From Flagellimonas okinawensis (GTDB lineage Bacteria > Bacteroidota > Bacteroidia > Flavobacteriales > Flavobacteriaceae), in the NCBI RefSeq assembly GCF_029194005.1, contig NZ_JARFVA010000002.1, positions 186,001 through 250,000 on the forward strand: a stretch of 64,000 bases of DNA. The letters run 5' to 3'. The notes below the pieces were generated by a model. It was not told where the DNA came from. It ran no database searches and saw only the letters and a program-made list of their open reading frames with translations. A program made the translations under genes and the position numbers. Shown piece by piece: positions 40,138 to 49,445 of this stretch (positions within the stretch are counted from its first letter, which is position 1; each line of letters opens with the position of its first letter).

Positions 40138-40404
40138 ATAGGGGCCAGCAAACGAACCAATGGTGTTGGAGGTTAACTCTTAACTCTAGTAAAGTATTAA
40201 AGCTTGCTGTTGAAATTTCATATTACATACTAGACATGTAAAAGGTCTGTTACTGGTAACCCCTAAATTCATTCTTCTCCTAGAAACATATCTGTTGAGA
40301 GAACCCTAGTTGTTCATAAGGTCAAGTTGTTAGCTAAAGTGCTATTGGGGCAATAGTGAGCAGCCTCCATAGGTGATTAATTCTATCAAAATAAACTCAA
40401 AAAA

Positions 40405-40845
40405 ATGACCATAGTAGAAGCTTTAAAAGAAAAAAACAGACTTGTAAGCAGGGTGTTGGAACTTCAAAATAGAATTTCAATCTACAATTGTGTGATTGAG
40501 GGAAACCCAAGGGCATATAATCCTAAAGAGGTATTGGCCGAACTTAACAAAACAATTGAGGAATTGATTGATATTAAAACAAGAATAACCAGGGCAAACC
40601 AACCTGTTCAGGAAAAAATATATCGATTGTCCGAACTCAAGACAAAAATCCGATTTTTAAGGACGATACCTACTACCGAGGGAAAGGCCCCCTCTGGTAA
40701 GAACTATTATTCTCAATCCGAAACCTATGTTTGGGAGTCGGCCATAAAAACAAAAGAAAGAGATGAGAATGTTGTGGATTTGGGTGACGAAATCAGTAAA
40801 ATCCAACAAGAGCTGGATACCCATAACTTCAATACGGTAATTTGA
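40405..40845 (+). CDS. DIP1984-like protein of unknown function
   Basis: 146 residues, mostly helical and charged. The layout MTIVEALKEKNRLVSRVLELQNRI, an E-G-x-P-x-x-x-P-x-E-L segment (EGNPRAYNPKEVLAELNK), a central helix and a closing KIQQELDTHNFNTVI resembles the DIP1984/DUF6847 family, whose function is unknown. No signal peptide or membrane segment. It is alone: 267 nt before and 261 nt after it hold no gene or clear signal that I can support. Confidence 0.6.
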   Translation: MTIVEALKEKNRLVSRVLELQNRISIYNCVIEGNPRAYNPKEVLAELNKTIEELIDIKTRITRANQPVQEKIYRLSELKTKIRFLRTIPTTEGKAPSGKNYYSQSETYVWESAIKTKERDENVVDLGDEISKIQQELDTHNFNTVI

Positions 40846-41063
40846 TTAAAGTGTAGTGCAGAAATGTAGAAATTGCTGTGGAGATTAAGATCACGAAACG
40901 CAAGAGATCTGGATATACAATTTTGTATGATTCTGCATTGATTTAAAACTCAAAAGTCAAGGAGGTTGTAATCAAAACTCAAAACAAATAGTTCAAAAGT
41001 CATGATACACCCTGATTTTGGATTAAAATAGCATTTACTCAAAGTATGCACTACACCCTTTTA

Positions 41064-41095
41064 CCCGTAAAAAACCCTCTTTTGTTGAAAGGGTT
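41064..41095 (-). terminator. Intrinsic terminator of lepA
   Basis: On the minus strand, AACCCTTT pairs with AGAGGGTT (one wobble) around a short A-rich loop, followed by six T residues, 12 nt after the lepA stop. Confidence 0.8.
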
Positions 41096-41106
41096 CGCCA
41101 ACTTTT

Positions 41107-42903
41107 TTAATCGTTCAATTTAAGAACGGCCATAAAAGCTTGTTGTGGAATTTCCACATTCCCGACTTGGCGCATTCTCTTTTTACCTTTTTTCTGTTTT
41201 TCCAAGAGCTTACGTTTACGGGAGATATCACCACCATAACATTTTGCGGTAACATCTTTTCTCAATGCTTTAATGGTCTCCCTTGAAATAATTTTGGATC
41301 CAATAGCGGCTTGGATCGGAATGTCAAATTGTTGCCTTGGAATCAGCTCCTTCAATTTCTCACACATCTTTTTACCAATATGGTAAGCATTGTCAAAGTG
41401 AACAAGGGCAGAAAGAGCATCGACAGGTTGGGCGTTCAATAAAATATCCACACGAACCAATTTTGAAGTACGCATTCCAATAGGAGAATAGTCAAAAGAC
41501 GCATAACCTTTGGAAACGGTTTTTAAACGGTCATAGAAATCAAAAACGATTTCCGCCAAAGGCATATCAAAAATAATCTCCACCCGTTCGGTGGTCAAAT
41601 AGGTTTGGTTAACGATCTGTCCACGCTTTTCAATACAGAGTGACATCACGTTCCCCACAAAATCAGCTTTTGTAATAATGGTCGCTTTAATGTAAGGCTC
41701 CTCGACCCTGTCGATAGTGGAAGGGTCTGGCAAATCCGAAGGATTGTTGACAATGATGGGCTCTGGGTCACCTTTTGTTGTGTAGGCATGGTAACTAACG
41801 TTGGGGACCGTAGTGATCACGGTCATATCAAACTCCCGTTCTAAACGCTCTTGAATAATCTCCATGTGGAGCATTCCCAAGAACCCACAACGGAAACCGA
41901 AGCCCAATGCGGCACTGCTTTCTGGAGTAAAAACTAAGGAAGCATCATTTAATTGCAGCTTTTCCATGGAAGAGCGCAGGTCCTCAAAATCTTCGGTATC
42001 CACGGGATAAATACCCGCAAACACCATGGGTTTTACATCCTCAAAACCACCAATAGGGTTTTTAGTGGGGTTGGCCGAGTCGGTAATGGTGTCACCCACT
42101 TTTACTTCGCGGGCGTCCTTAATACCGGTAATCAAATAACCCACATCCCCGGTTGATATCTTGTTCTTAGGGTGTTGTGTCAGTTTTAATGTGCCAATTT
42201 CATCGGCATCGTAGGATTTGCCTGTTGCAACAAACTTGATTTTTTGTCCTTTAGTAATTTCACCATTAACGACCCTAAAATAAGTCTCTACACCTCTAAA
42301 AGGATTGTAGACAGAATCAAAAACCAGTGCTTGCAAAGGCTCGTCGCGATTTCCTTTTGGTGGAGGAATTCGATCTATGATCGCGGTTAAAATCTCCTCA
42401 ATTCCAATACCGGTTTTTGCACTGGCAGGAATCACTTCTTCTGGCTTACACCCCAAAAGGTCAACGATATCGTCGGTAACTTCTTCTGGGTTGGCACTTG
42501 GAAGGTCCACTTTGTTAAGGACAGGAATGATCTCCAAGTCGTTTTCCAAGGCCAAATAAAGATTGGAAATGGTCTGTGCCTGAATGCTTTGAGCAGCATC
42601 AACGACTAAAAGTGCCCCTTCACAGGCTGCTATGGAGCGGGAAACTTCGTAAGAGAAGTCCACGTGCCCGGGAGTATCGATCAAATTGAGCACATATTTT
42701 TCGCCATTGTGCATGTAGTCCATTTGTATGGCATGGCTCTTAATGGTGATACCGCGTTCGCGCTCCAGGTCCATATTGTCCAGCAACTGGTCCTGTTTTT
42801 CGCGTTCGGTCACCGAGCCGGTAAAGTCCAACAAGCGGTCTGCCAAGGTACTTTTACCATGGTCTATATGTGCAATAATGCAAAAATTCCTGATCTTCTC
42901 CAT
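41107..42903 (-). CDS. lepA: Elongation factor 4 (LepA)
   Basis: Ribosome-associated translational GTPase that can back-translocate stalled ribosomes; 598 residues, the usual length. The G motifs are intact: [13 protein letters not shown] (G1, near residue 10), RERGITI (G2), DTPGHVDF (G3, near 77) and NKVDL (G4, near 131). The LepA-specific C-terminal domain is present ([22 protein letters not shown] and [28 protein letters not shown]). No frameshift. Confidence 0.97.
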   Translation of the reverse strand: MEKIRNFCIIAHIDHGKSTLADRLLDFTGSVTEREKQDQLLDNMDLERERGITIKSHAIQMDYMHNGEKYVLNLIDTPGHVDFSYEVSRSIAACEGALLVVDAAQSIQAQTISNLYLALENDLEIIPVLNKVDLPSANPEEVTDDIVDLLGCKPEEVIPASAKTGIGIEEILTAIIDRIPPPKGNRDEPLQALVFDSVYNPFRGVETYFRVVNGEITKGQKIKFVATGKSYDADEIGTLKLTQHPKNKISTGDVGYLITGIKDAREVKVGDTITDSANPTKNPIGGFEDVKPMVFAGIYPVDTEDFEDLRSSMEKLQLNDASLVFTPESSAALGFGFRCGFLGMLHMEIIQERLEREFDMTVITTVPNVSYHAYTTKGDPEPIIVNNPSDLPDPSTIDRVEEPYIKATIITKADFVGNVMSLCIEKRGQIVNQTYLTTERVEIIFDMPLAEIVFDFYDRLKTVSKGYASFDYSPIGMRTSKLVRVDILLNAQPVDALSALVHFDNAYHIGKKMCEKLKELIPRQQFDIPIQAAIGSKIISRETIKALRKDVTAKCYGGDISRKRKLLEKQKKGKKRMRQVGNVEIPQQAFMAVLKLND

Positions 42904-42944
42904 ATCAACAATAACATACCCTAAAAAAGGGATTTAATCAACTG

Positions 42945-42952
42945 CAAATATA
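42945..42952 (-). promoter_or_regulatory. lepA: Putative -7 box of the lepA promoter
   Basis: Minus-strand TATATTTG matches TAnnTTTG, about 42 nt upstream of the lepA ATG. A -33 element is not evident. Confidence 0.4.
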
Positions 42953-43054
42953 ATTGTTTTAAATACCTGAAAATGGATTTTTCCAAATAAGAAAAATACA
43001 GCGTATTCCGCTCAAAAATAATTTCTTAGATTTGATGTTCAACCCAAACCTCTA

Positions 43055-45475
43055 ATGAAGAACCTCACCTCTATTGTTTTATTGGTGTTTTTTGCAATAT
43101 GTGGCGCATACGGCCAAACCTTCAAGATTACCGGAAAGGTTGTAGACGAACAAAATCAAATTGTACCATACGCCAATATTCTGCTGCTAAATGCTACGGA
43201 TTCCACTTTTGTACAGGGAAGTTCCGCTAACGAGGAAGGGCTATTTGAGCTCTTGGAGGTAGAGCCCAACCTTTATCTTTTACAAGCCAGTTATGTAGGC
43301 AGGGGGTCCGAACCTAGGGCATTGGACATTAAAAAAGATGTGTCGCTCGGGGCATTGATCATTCCAATGGAAAGTAACGAGTTGGACGAAGTTGTGGTCA
43401 CAGCGCAACGTCCCAAGCTCCAAAGATTACCGGACAGACTGGTCTTTTCGGTCGAAAACACCGTGGTTTCTCAAGGTACATCGTGGGATATTCTTAAAAA
43501 CACCCCTGGGGTCATTGTAAACCAAGACGAGTTATTGATTCGCGGTCAAAATGCAACGGTCTATCTCAATGATAGAAAGGTACAGCTCTCTGGTCAAGAG
43601 GTTCAGGATTTGTTACAGGGGCTTTCGGGTACCAATATTAAATCGGTTGAAGTAATTGCAAACCCTCCTGCAAGATATGATGCAGAAGGAGGTCCCATAT
43701 TGAACATTGTAACCAGTAAAAACATAGTTCCGGGATACAAGGGCAGTGTCAACGGAACCATTACCCAGGCCGTTTTTCCTAAATTCAGTGTTGGAACCAG
43801 TCACTATTACAAAACGGATAAACTCAATCTGTTCGCCAATTATACCATCAACCCCAAAAAGGAAATCAATAAAACCAAAAAGGGCATCAATTTTATGGAT
43901 GAATCCAACGATGTTTTCTCCATTTGGGACACGGACTACAATCAAACCGACAGATCGCAATCACAAAATGCGAGTTTTATCTTGGATTATGATTTTGACG
44001 ACAGGAACAGCCTGAACGTTACCTCCAACCTTCTATTTAATTTAGATCAAGAGCAGCAAACCCTTCTGGATAACGAAATGAGGAGCGGCCAAGCACAATT
44101 GGATTCAACGTTTACAACGCAGAACAATGCCAACATGGACAACACCAATTTGGCAGTCGACTTAACCTATGTGCACAAGTTGAAGAAAGAGGGTGCTCAA
44201 ATCCGAGCTAATGGGCACTATACCTATTTTAAGGGGGAGATGTTCCAACGGTTGTCATCTAACTATTTTGATGCCGACGGTAATTTTTTAAGAGATTTTG
44301 GGTTTGATACCGACTCGGAGCAAGAAATCAAGATTTTTACGGGACAATTGGACTATTCCACTCCAATTGGTAACGCTTCTTTTGAATCTGGAGCCAAGAT
44401 GTCATCGATCAGTTCGGAAAATACGATGGACTTTTTCAACTTCAACGGGAGCAGTAATACGGTAGATGCCTCGCAATCGGACCGGTATATATATGATGAG
44501 GATGTATATGCTGCCTACATGAGTTTTGTGAAAAACTGGGAAAAGTGGTCCATGAAGTTGGGTGTTCGAGGAGAGCTCACTAAGGCCGAGGGTCGTTCAT
44601 TGACATTGAACCAAGTCAACACGCAAGACTTTTTTGAACCCTTTCCATCGGTATATGTGCTGTACTCACCGTCGGACAAGCATAGCTTTTCTTTTGATTT
44701 TGGAAGAAACATCAATCGCCCAAAGTACAATGATTTGAATCCTTTCCGATTTTTCTACAATGAGAACGACTACGAGGAAGGAAACCCAAGTCTAAGGCCG
44801 AGCTTTAGCAACAATTTTAATTTCAACTACACATTGAATAGTGAATACTTCTTTGATGTGTACTATCGGGATAATGGAAGCAACATTGCGTATTTGGTAT
44901 TTCAGGACAATACCGACCAAACCTTGGTAGAGCTCAAACAAAACGTGTTGGACAGTAAATCTTATGGATTGGATTTTACCTTGAGCAAATCCATTGCCCC
45001 ATCTTGGTTTATGTATGCGTATACCTCTTTGTTCCACGAAGAGGAGACCTATTTGGCCGAAGAAAGTGGCAATGTACCTTTTACCAATGAGGTGAACGGA
45101 GTGTATGCTTACCTGGGAAATTATTTGACCCTGTCCAAGGACGGAACCTTTACTGGCGAGGTTACGGGCACCTATATTTCCAAATTTCTTTTTGGATCGT
45201 ATGTGTCCGATGAGCAATTCAACCTCACCATTGGTTTAAGAAAAACCCTTTTTGACAATAAAATCACCTTGTCTCTAGCTGCCGAGGACATTTTAGAGCA
45301 ATATGTGCCGACGTATCGTTCGCAGTATCTCAATCAAGATAACTTTTACCGTAGGCGTCCCGAAACGCAGTTTATTCGCTTTGGTTTTACCTATAATTTC
45401 GGAAACTTCCGTTTGGAGGACAACGAGCGTGGAATTGACAAAAATGAGCGTGATCGACTTCAAACGGCAAACTAG
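43055..45475 (+). CDS. TonB-receptor-like outer-membrane beta-barrel protein with carboxypeptidase-regulatory N domain
   Basis: 806 residues with a signal peptide (MKNLTSIVLLVFFAICGAYGQ). Residues about 22-105 form a CarboxypepD_reg-like Ig domain (FKITGKVVDEQNQIVPYANILLL). A plug-like domain follows (NELDEVVVTAQRPKLQRLPDRLVF, then VYLNDRKVQLSG and ANPPARYDAEGGPILNIVTSK). From about 215 to the end it is barrel, with alternating strands and a closing aromatic strand region (FIRFGFTYNFGNFRLEDNE). This matches the Bacteroidota outer-membrane beta-barrel family related to TonB-dependent receptors. No SusD partner is adjacent, so the ligand is unknown. The last ~18 residues are a charged tail beyond the barrel. 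Confidence 0.85.
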   Translation: MKNLTSIVLLVFFAICGAYGQTFKITGKVVDEQNQIVPYANILLLNATDSTFVQGSSANEEGLFELLEVEPNLYLLQASYVGRGSEPRALDIKKDVSLGALIIPMESNELDEVVVTAQRPKLQRLPDRLVFSVENTVVSQGTSWDILKNTPGVIVNQDELLIRGQNATVYLNDRKVQLSGQEVQDLLQGLSGTNIKSVEVIANPPARYDAEGGPILNIVTSKNIVPGYKGSVNGTITQAVFPKFSVGTSHYYKTDKLNLFANYTINPKKEINKTKKGINFMDESNDVFSIWDTDYNQTDRSQSQNASFILDYDFDDRNSLNVTSNLLFNLDQEQQTLLDNEMRSGQAQLDSTFTTQNNANMDNTNLAVDLTYVHKLKKEGAQIRANGHYTYFKGEMFQRLSSNYFDADGNFLRDFGFDTDSEQEIKIFTGQLDYSTPIGNASFESGAKMSSISSENTMDFFNFNGSSNTVDASQSDRYIYDEDVYAAYMSFVKNWEKWSMKLGVRGELTKAEGRSLTLNQVNTQDFFEPFPSVYVLYSPSDKHSFSFDFGRNINRPKYNDLNPFRFFYNENDYEEGNPSLRPSFSNNFNFNYTLNSEYFFDVYYRDNGSNIAYLVFQDNTDQTLVELKQNVLDSKSYGLDFTLSKSIAPSWFMYAYTSLFHEEETYLAEESGNVPFTNEVNGVYAYLGNYLTLSKDGTFTGEVTGTYISKFLFGSYVSDEQFNLTIGLRKTLFDNKITLSLAAEDILEQYVPTYRSQYLNQDNFYRRRPETQFIRFGFTYNFGNFRLEDNERGIDKNERDRLQTAN

Positions 45476-45479
45476 CTTT

Positions 45480-45506
45480 TTGTTTTTCACCTATTTTGTA
45501 CTTTTG
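45480..45506 (+). promoter_or_regulatory. dusB: Promoter-like sequence for dusB
   Basis: TTG at 45480-45482, a 16-nt spacer and TACTTTTG at 45499-45506 resemble the Bacteroidota -33/-7 pair, 21 nt before the dusB start. The spacer is one nt shorter than usual. Confidence 0.45.
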
Positions 45507-45527
45507 CAGTCCAAAAAACCGTAGGAT

Positions 45528-46520
45528 TTGCCTAAAATAAGAAACATAGAACTCCCTGATTTTCCGCTTCTTCTAGCTCCAATGGAAGATGTGAGTGACC
45601 CTCCTTTTCGCAAATTGTGCAAGGAGCAGGGTGCCGATGTGGTGTATACGGAGTTTATTTCTTCAGAGGGATTGATCCGTGACGCAGCGAAAAGTGTCAT
45701 TAAACTGGACATTTATGAAAAGGAACGTCCAGTAGGCATTCAAATTTTTGGTGCGGAATTGGATTCCATGTTGCAGGCAGTGGATATTGTGGAAGCATCC
45801 AATCCTGATATCATCGATATCAATTTTGGCTGCCCCGTGAAAAAGGTGGTCTGTAAAAATGCAGGAGCTGGTATTTTGCGGGATATTCCTTTGATGGTTA
45901 AGCTTACCGAAGAAATCGTGAAACGCACCAAATTGCCCGTAACCGTAAAAACACGTTTGGGTTGGGACCAAAGCTCCATCAAAATTGTTGAAGTAGCGGA
46001 ACGCTTACAAGATGTAGGCATTGAGGCCATCTCCATTCACGGCCGTACCCGTGTTCAGATGTACAAGGGCGAGGCCGATTGGAAACCCATTGCCGAGGTA
46101 AAGAACAACCAGCGTATGCACATTCCTGTTTTTGGAAACGGTGATGTGGACACTCCCGAAGCTGCGGTAAAAATGCGTGACGAATACGGATTGGACGGTG
46201 CAATGATCGGTAGGGCGAGCATAGGTTACCCTTGGTTTTTTAATGAAGTTAAACACTACTTTAAAACAGGCGAGCACTTGGCTCCACCAACCATGCACGA
46301 ACGTGTGGAGGCCGCCCGCAGACACCTACAAATGGCCATTGATTGGAAGGGTGAAAAACTAGGTGTTTTTGAAACCAGAAGGCATTACACCAACTATTTT
46401 AAAGGCATTCCGCACTTTAAGGAATACCGTATGAAAATGGTGACCAGCGACGATGCCGCGGATGTTTTTGCTGCTTTTGATGAAGTTCAGGAGAAATTCG
46501 GGGATTTCCAGTTCGCTTAA
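45528..46520 (+). CDS. dusB: tRNA dihydrouridine synthase (DusB type)
   Basis: Flavin enzyme reducing uridine in the D-loop of tRNAs; 330 residues, standard for DusB. Seen: FMN-binding LLLAPMEDVSDPPFR at the start, the active-site Cys in NFGCPVKKVVCKNAGAG near residue 110, the SIHGRTR segment, GNGDV and MIGRASIGYPW phosphate-binding segments, then the C-terminal helical domain. The start is TTG at 45528 after GTAGGAT; the next Met is inside the first conserved strand, so TTG is required. It ends overlapping the converging permease gene by 4 nt. Confidence 0.93.
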   Translation: MPKIRNIELPDFPLLLAPMEDVSDPPFRKLCKEQGADVVYTEFISSEGLIRDAAKSVIKLDIYEKERPVGIQIFGAELDSMLQAVDIVEASNPDIIDINFGCPVKKVVCKNAGAGILRDIPLMVKLTEEIVKRTKLPVTVKTRLGWDQSSIKIVEVAERLQDVGIEAISIHGRTRVQMYKGEADWKPIAEVKNNQRMHIPVFGNGDVDTPEAAVKMRDEYGLDGAMIGRASIGYPWFFNEVKHYFKTGEHLAPPTMHERVEAARRHLQMAIDWKGEKLGVFETRRHYTNYFKGIPHFKEYRMKMVTSDDAADVFAAFDEVQEKFGDFQFA

Positions 46521-47722
46521 GTGGAAATCAATTTTTGGGTAATTCGGCTGCTCGCAATTTTTGAAGAGATAAAGCCCAAAACCACAATCGTTCCGATTAC
46601 AATCAATAAATTGATGACATTGAACTCCACAGGGTAGGCCAATGATGGTGTAATCTTCAACCACCCGAAGGCCAGTTGGGACCCGATCAAAATCGACCCG
46701 ATCAAAACACCGATCAACCCGCCGAAAGAAGTCACCAATATGCCTTGGATAAAATAGATACGGCGTAATTCTTTGATGGTCGTACCCAGACTGAACAATG
46801 TTTTGGAGTTTTGCTGTTTATCCAAAATCATCATGATTATTGCCCCGACAACATTAAAAAGGGCTATGATCAACACAAGTGTGAAAATCAGATAGGTCGC
46901 TAAATTTTCCGTATTCAACATTCGGTAGAGCGAGGTATTCTGCTCCCTGCGGGTCAAAACCGAAACTTTATCGCCCAGAACACCAAGTATGGAGTTCCTG
47001 ACATCATCTGCGGAGGCATTTTCCATCAATTTAAAATTGAGGCCGGAGACTTCTGTACTATCTTTCTGCAATAGGTCTTGCACCACGGGAAGGCGGGCGA
47101 ACACGTATTTTTTGTCCAAAGATTCTTCTACGGCATAAACACCACTCACAACCAAGGGAAGGTCATCATAAGGTTTGGAATTAAACCCTTGTTGCGAAAA
47201 AGAACCTTCTCCAGGTTTGGGCACCAAAGCTTCCATGGCGGTCCTGTTGTTCATAGGAACCCCTAACAAATTATAAATCCCGATACCAATAACACCATTG
47301 TACACATCCACACCCCAGTTTCCAAAAATCAGGGTACTGTCTACGCCTGTTACGGCACGGTAGTTTTCGTCCACCCCTTTTATATAGGCAATGGTGCTTT
47401 TTTCTTTATAGGTAAGGTAGGCCCGCTCTTCCAGTTCCTTGGAAAAATTGGCCAACCCCTCGATTTCCAAAAGTTCCGATTCTTCATCAGCAGAAATGGA
47501 AAAATGCTTGCCCATGGTGGGCGAGGCCTTCAAATCGGGATCAAAGGTATTAGAAAAGGAAAGGCTGAATGTCTTTAGACCGGCAAAAGCGGAAAGCACG
47601 ATAAAAAGAGCAGCAGAACCTATCACAATCACCAAAAAAGTGATGAAATTGATAATATTTACCGCATTTTGGCTGCTTTTGGAGCGCAAGTAACGTTTTG
47701 CGATATAAAGTGGAAAATTCAA
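46517..47722 (-). CDS. LolC/E-like ABC transporter permease (FtsX family)
   Basis: 401-residue inner-membrane permease. The N-terminal helix follows FPLYIAKRYLRSKSSQNAVNIIN, the typical LolC/E opening; a MacB-like periplasmic domain covers about 50-265, and three helices follow with the FtsX-type core (LIIALFNVVGAIIMMILDKQQN and TIKELRRIYFIQGILVTSFGGLIGVLIG). The family releases lipoproteins from the inner membrane; its ATPase is not adjacent. The start is TTG 2 nt after the rbfA stop, so it is probably coupled to rbfA. The C-terminal region overlaps the dusB end by 4 nt. Confidence 0.88.
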   Translation of the reverse strand: MNFPLYIAKRYLRSKSSQNAVNIINFITFLVIVIGSAALFIVLSAFAGLKTFSLSFSNTFDPDLKASPTMGKHFSISADEESELLEIEGLANFSKELEERAYLTYKEKSTIAYIKGVDENYRAVTGVDSTLIFGNWGVDVYNGVIGIGIYNLLGVPMNNRTAMEALVPKPGEGSFSQQGFNSKPYDDLPLVVSGVYAVEESLDKKYVFARLPVVQDLLQKDSTEVSGLNFKLMENASADDVRNSILGVLGDKVSVLTRREQNTSLYRMLNTENLATYLIFTLVLIIALFNVVGAIIMMILDKQQNSKTLFSLGTTIKELRRIYFIQGILVTSFGGLIGVLIGSILIGSQLAFGWLKITPSLAYPVEFNVINLLIVIGTIVVLGFISSKIASSRITQKLIST

Positions 47723-47724
47723 AA

Positions 47725-48120
47725 TCAGGATTTCTTACGTTTGTCGAGCAAGTCCCTGTTTTCGATGGGATTTTCTTCTCGTTTCAATGATTTTTCGATT
47801 CCTTCAATGTATTCCAGGGAATCATCAAGGTAAAAATTGAGCTCTGGCACTCTCCTCAACTGATGCTTGGTTCGTTGGGCCAGCTCATAACGAATGGCCA
47901 CTTGGGTTTCTTTGATGCCCTCCAATAATTCTTTGGCGCCTTTGTTGGGAAAGATACTTACGTACACCTTGGCCAAGGAAAGATCTACAGTAACGGAAAC
48001 CTTGGACACAGAGATCAAAGTTCCCTTTAGTCCACCATCGGTAGCGGCACGTTGTAAAATGTCGGCCAGGTCTTTTTGAATGATTCCTGCTATTTTTTTC
48101 TGTCTTTGTGTTTCCTCCAT
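47725..48120 (-). CDS. rbfA: Ribosome-binding factor A
   Basis: Small KH-fold factor for 30S maturation and 16S rRNA 5'-end processing; 131 residues. The RbfA pattern is present: N-terminal METQRQKKIAGIIQKDLADIL, VSVTVDLSLAKVYVSIFP, and LRRVPELNFYLDDSLEYIEGI near residues 90-110. A basic tail follows. First of a two-gene unit with the LolC/E-like permease. Confidence 0.93.
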   Translation of the reverse strand: MEETQRQKKIAGIIQKDLADILQRAATDGGLKGTLISVSKVSVTVDLSLAKVYVSIFPNKGAKELLEGIKETQVAIRYELAQRTKHQLRRVPELNFYLDDSLEYIEGIEKSLKREENPIENRDLLDKRKKS

Positions 48121-48222
48121 ACTGCAAAAATAAGCGAATAAATGACTAACCTCACGCTATTAACCATTTACAGTGCTTAATTTTGGAAAAAGGCGAACAT
48201 TTTAATGCTTATTACAGCTACT

Positions 48223-48630
48223 ATGGATAAAATTGAACACATCGGAATTGCGGTGAAAGATTTGGAGGCATCCAATGTATTATTTGAAAAGCTTTTGGGC
48301 GTGCCCCATTACAAAATTGAGGAAGTGGCCTCGGAAGGAGTAAAAACGTCATTCTTTAAATCGGGCCCCAATAAGATTGAGTTGTTGGAGGCTACCAAAC
48401 CCGACAGTCCCATTGCCAAATATTTGGAGAAGAAAGGAGAGGGAATCCATCACGTTGCTTTTGCGGTGGAGGATATCGTATCGGAAATGGACCGATTAAA
48501 GGCCGAGGGATTCGTGGTTTTGAACGAAACACCCAAAAAGGGAGCGGATAACAAACTGGTGGCGTTTTTGCACCCAAAGGGCACCAATGGGGTGCTGGTG
48601 GAGCTTTGCCAAGAAATAAAAGAAAGCTAG
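48223..48630 (+). CDS. mce: Methylmalonyl-CoA epimerase
   Basis: Interconverts (S)- and (R)-methylmalonyl-CoA in the propionyl-CoA/succinyl-CoA route. From the ATG at 48223 (MDKIEHIGIAVKDLE) it has 135 residues, the family length; an ATG six codons earlier is less likely. It is a two-module vicinal-oxygen-chelate fold: metal ligand His in EHIGIAV, GPNKIELLEA, second His in GIHHVAFAVEDI, and the C-terminal GVLVELCQ with Glu. All ligands are present. The mutase genes are not in the window. Confidence 0.93.
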   Translation: MDKIEHIGIAVKDLEASNVLFEKLLGVPHYKIEEVASEGVKTSFFKSGPNKIELLEATKPDSPIAKYLEKKGEGIHHVAFAVEDIVSEMDRLKAEGFVVLNETPKKGADNKLVAFLHPKGTNGVLVELCQEIKES

Positions 48631-48643
48631 AGGCGTTAAAACC

Positions 48644-48674
48644 TTGCGCTGAAGAAAAATAAACACTAATATTG
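48644..48674 (+). promoter_or_regulatory. Promoter-like sequence for the CAU tRNA
   Basis: TTG at 48644-48646, a 20-nt spacer and TAATATTG at 48667-48674 (one change from TAnnTTTG), 15 nt before the tRNA. Confidence 0.5.
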
Positions 48675-48689
48675 CATCCGCAAAATGCG

Positions 48690-48763
48690 GGTCCTATAGC
48701 TCAGCTGGTTAGAGCACCTGACTCATAATCAGGGGGTCCATGGTTCGAGCCCATGTGGGACCA
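48690..48763 (+). tRNA. tRNA with CAU anticodon (tRNA-Ile2 or elongator tRNA-Met)
   Basis: Cloverleaf: acceptor GGTCCTA/TGGGACC (7 bp with a U-G), D stem GCTC/GAGC, anticodon stem CCTGA/TCAGG with loop CTCATAA, T arm CATGG-TTCGAGC-CCATG, discriminator A. CAU can be Met, or Ile if C34 becomes lysidine. The acceptor pairs C4-G69 and C5-G68 resemble E. coli tRNA-Ile2 rather than its tRNA-Met, so I lean to Ile2, but not firmly. Only CC of CCA is encoded. It marks the change to accessory gene content downstream. Confidence 0.93.
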
Positions 48764-48779
48764 CCTCAACAAAGATAAG

Positions 48780-48811
48780 CCTTTCAAGCAATTGGGAGGT
48801 TTTTCTTTTTT
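48780..48811 (+). terminator. Intrinsic terminator after the CAU tRNA
   Basis: CCTTTCAA, a GCAA tetraloop (GNRA type) and TTGGGAGG form an 8-bp stem with two G-U pairs, followed by TTTTTCTTTTTT. Confidence 0.85.
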
Positions 48812-48816
48812 ATATG

Positions 48817-48837
48817 GGTACAACATAGGTACAACAT
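48817..48837 (+). repeat. Tandem GGTACAACAT direct repeat beside the tRNA
   Basis: Two identical 10-mers GGTACAACAT separated by one base, 53 nt after the tRNA. No partner copy was seen elsewhere in the window, so an attachment-site role is only a suggestion. Confidence 0.5.
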
Positions 48838-48929
48838 TTCAAAAACACCAATAAACCATTCATAAGCTATTATTGTTTGTCACGTGATAGTTAAAAAAAC
48901 AGGCATTCGTTTATTTGAAATTTGTTTGA

Positions 48930-49442
48930 TTAAGGCCACCAACCATTACGCTTTCTAATATAAATAATCTGGCCAGTATGGTATGCATTATGAGCCGTCA
49001 TGCTTGTTATTTCTGAACCCCATTCTTCCAATTTTTCCAAAGAAGATTCTCCAATCACTTTTTCCCATTCAGTTTGAATACTATCCAATTTCATCAATAT
49101 CATTGACCAATCACTTGCATTATTTATTTTGAAGGTCTGATCATTATCAACATTTAGGTTTGACATATCCTCTCCATTGAATGACCTTAAGTTCATTTCA
49201 TTCCAAAAAGTCAAATGTGTTGCTAGTTCCACAATTGAGTGATTGTTTGTAGAGTCTTTCCAAATAGCTTGTTCTAAAGAAAGCCCTTTCAGGGCTATAT
49301 TGGTCGGAACGAACCATTCTTGTTCTGTGTGTGTATTTTTCAACTGTTGCAACAACAAAGATTTCATCCTCGTATCGTTCTTGCCTTCAGAACAGCTTAG
49401 GATTGGCAAACTCAATATGAAAATGATAAAGATTTGTTTCAT
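48930..49442 (-). CDS. DinB-superfamily lipoprotein
   Basis: 170 residues. A lipoprotein signal peptide (MKQIFIIFILSLPILSCSEG, lipobox LSC) precedes a four-helix DinB/YfiT-like fold: HLTFWNEM, then the conserved C-terminal H-N-x-Y-H-x-G-Q (AHNAYHTGQIIYIRK). The His residues of HLTFW and HNAYH are the expected metal ligands. Most DinB-like enzymes are cytoplasmic thiol-dependent transferases, so an outer-membrane or periplasmic lipoprotein version is less common. It lies 3 nt after the serine hydrolase gene on the same strand. Confidence 0.8.
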   Translation of the reverse strand: MKQIFIIFILSLPILSCSEGKNDTRMKSLLLQQLKNTHTEQEWFVPTNIALKGLSLEQAIWKDSTNNHSIVELATHLTFWNEMNLRSFNGEDMSNLNVDNDQTFKINNASDWSMILMKLDSIQTEWEKVIGESSLEKLEEWGSEITSMTAHNAYHTGQIIYIRKRNGWWP

Positions 49443-49445
49443 CGT

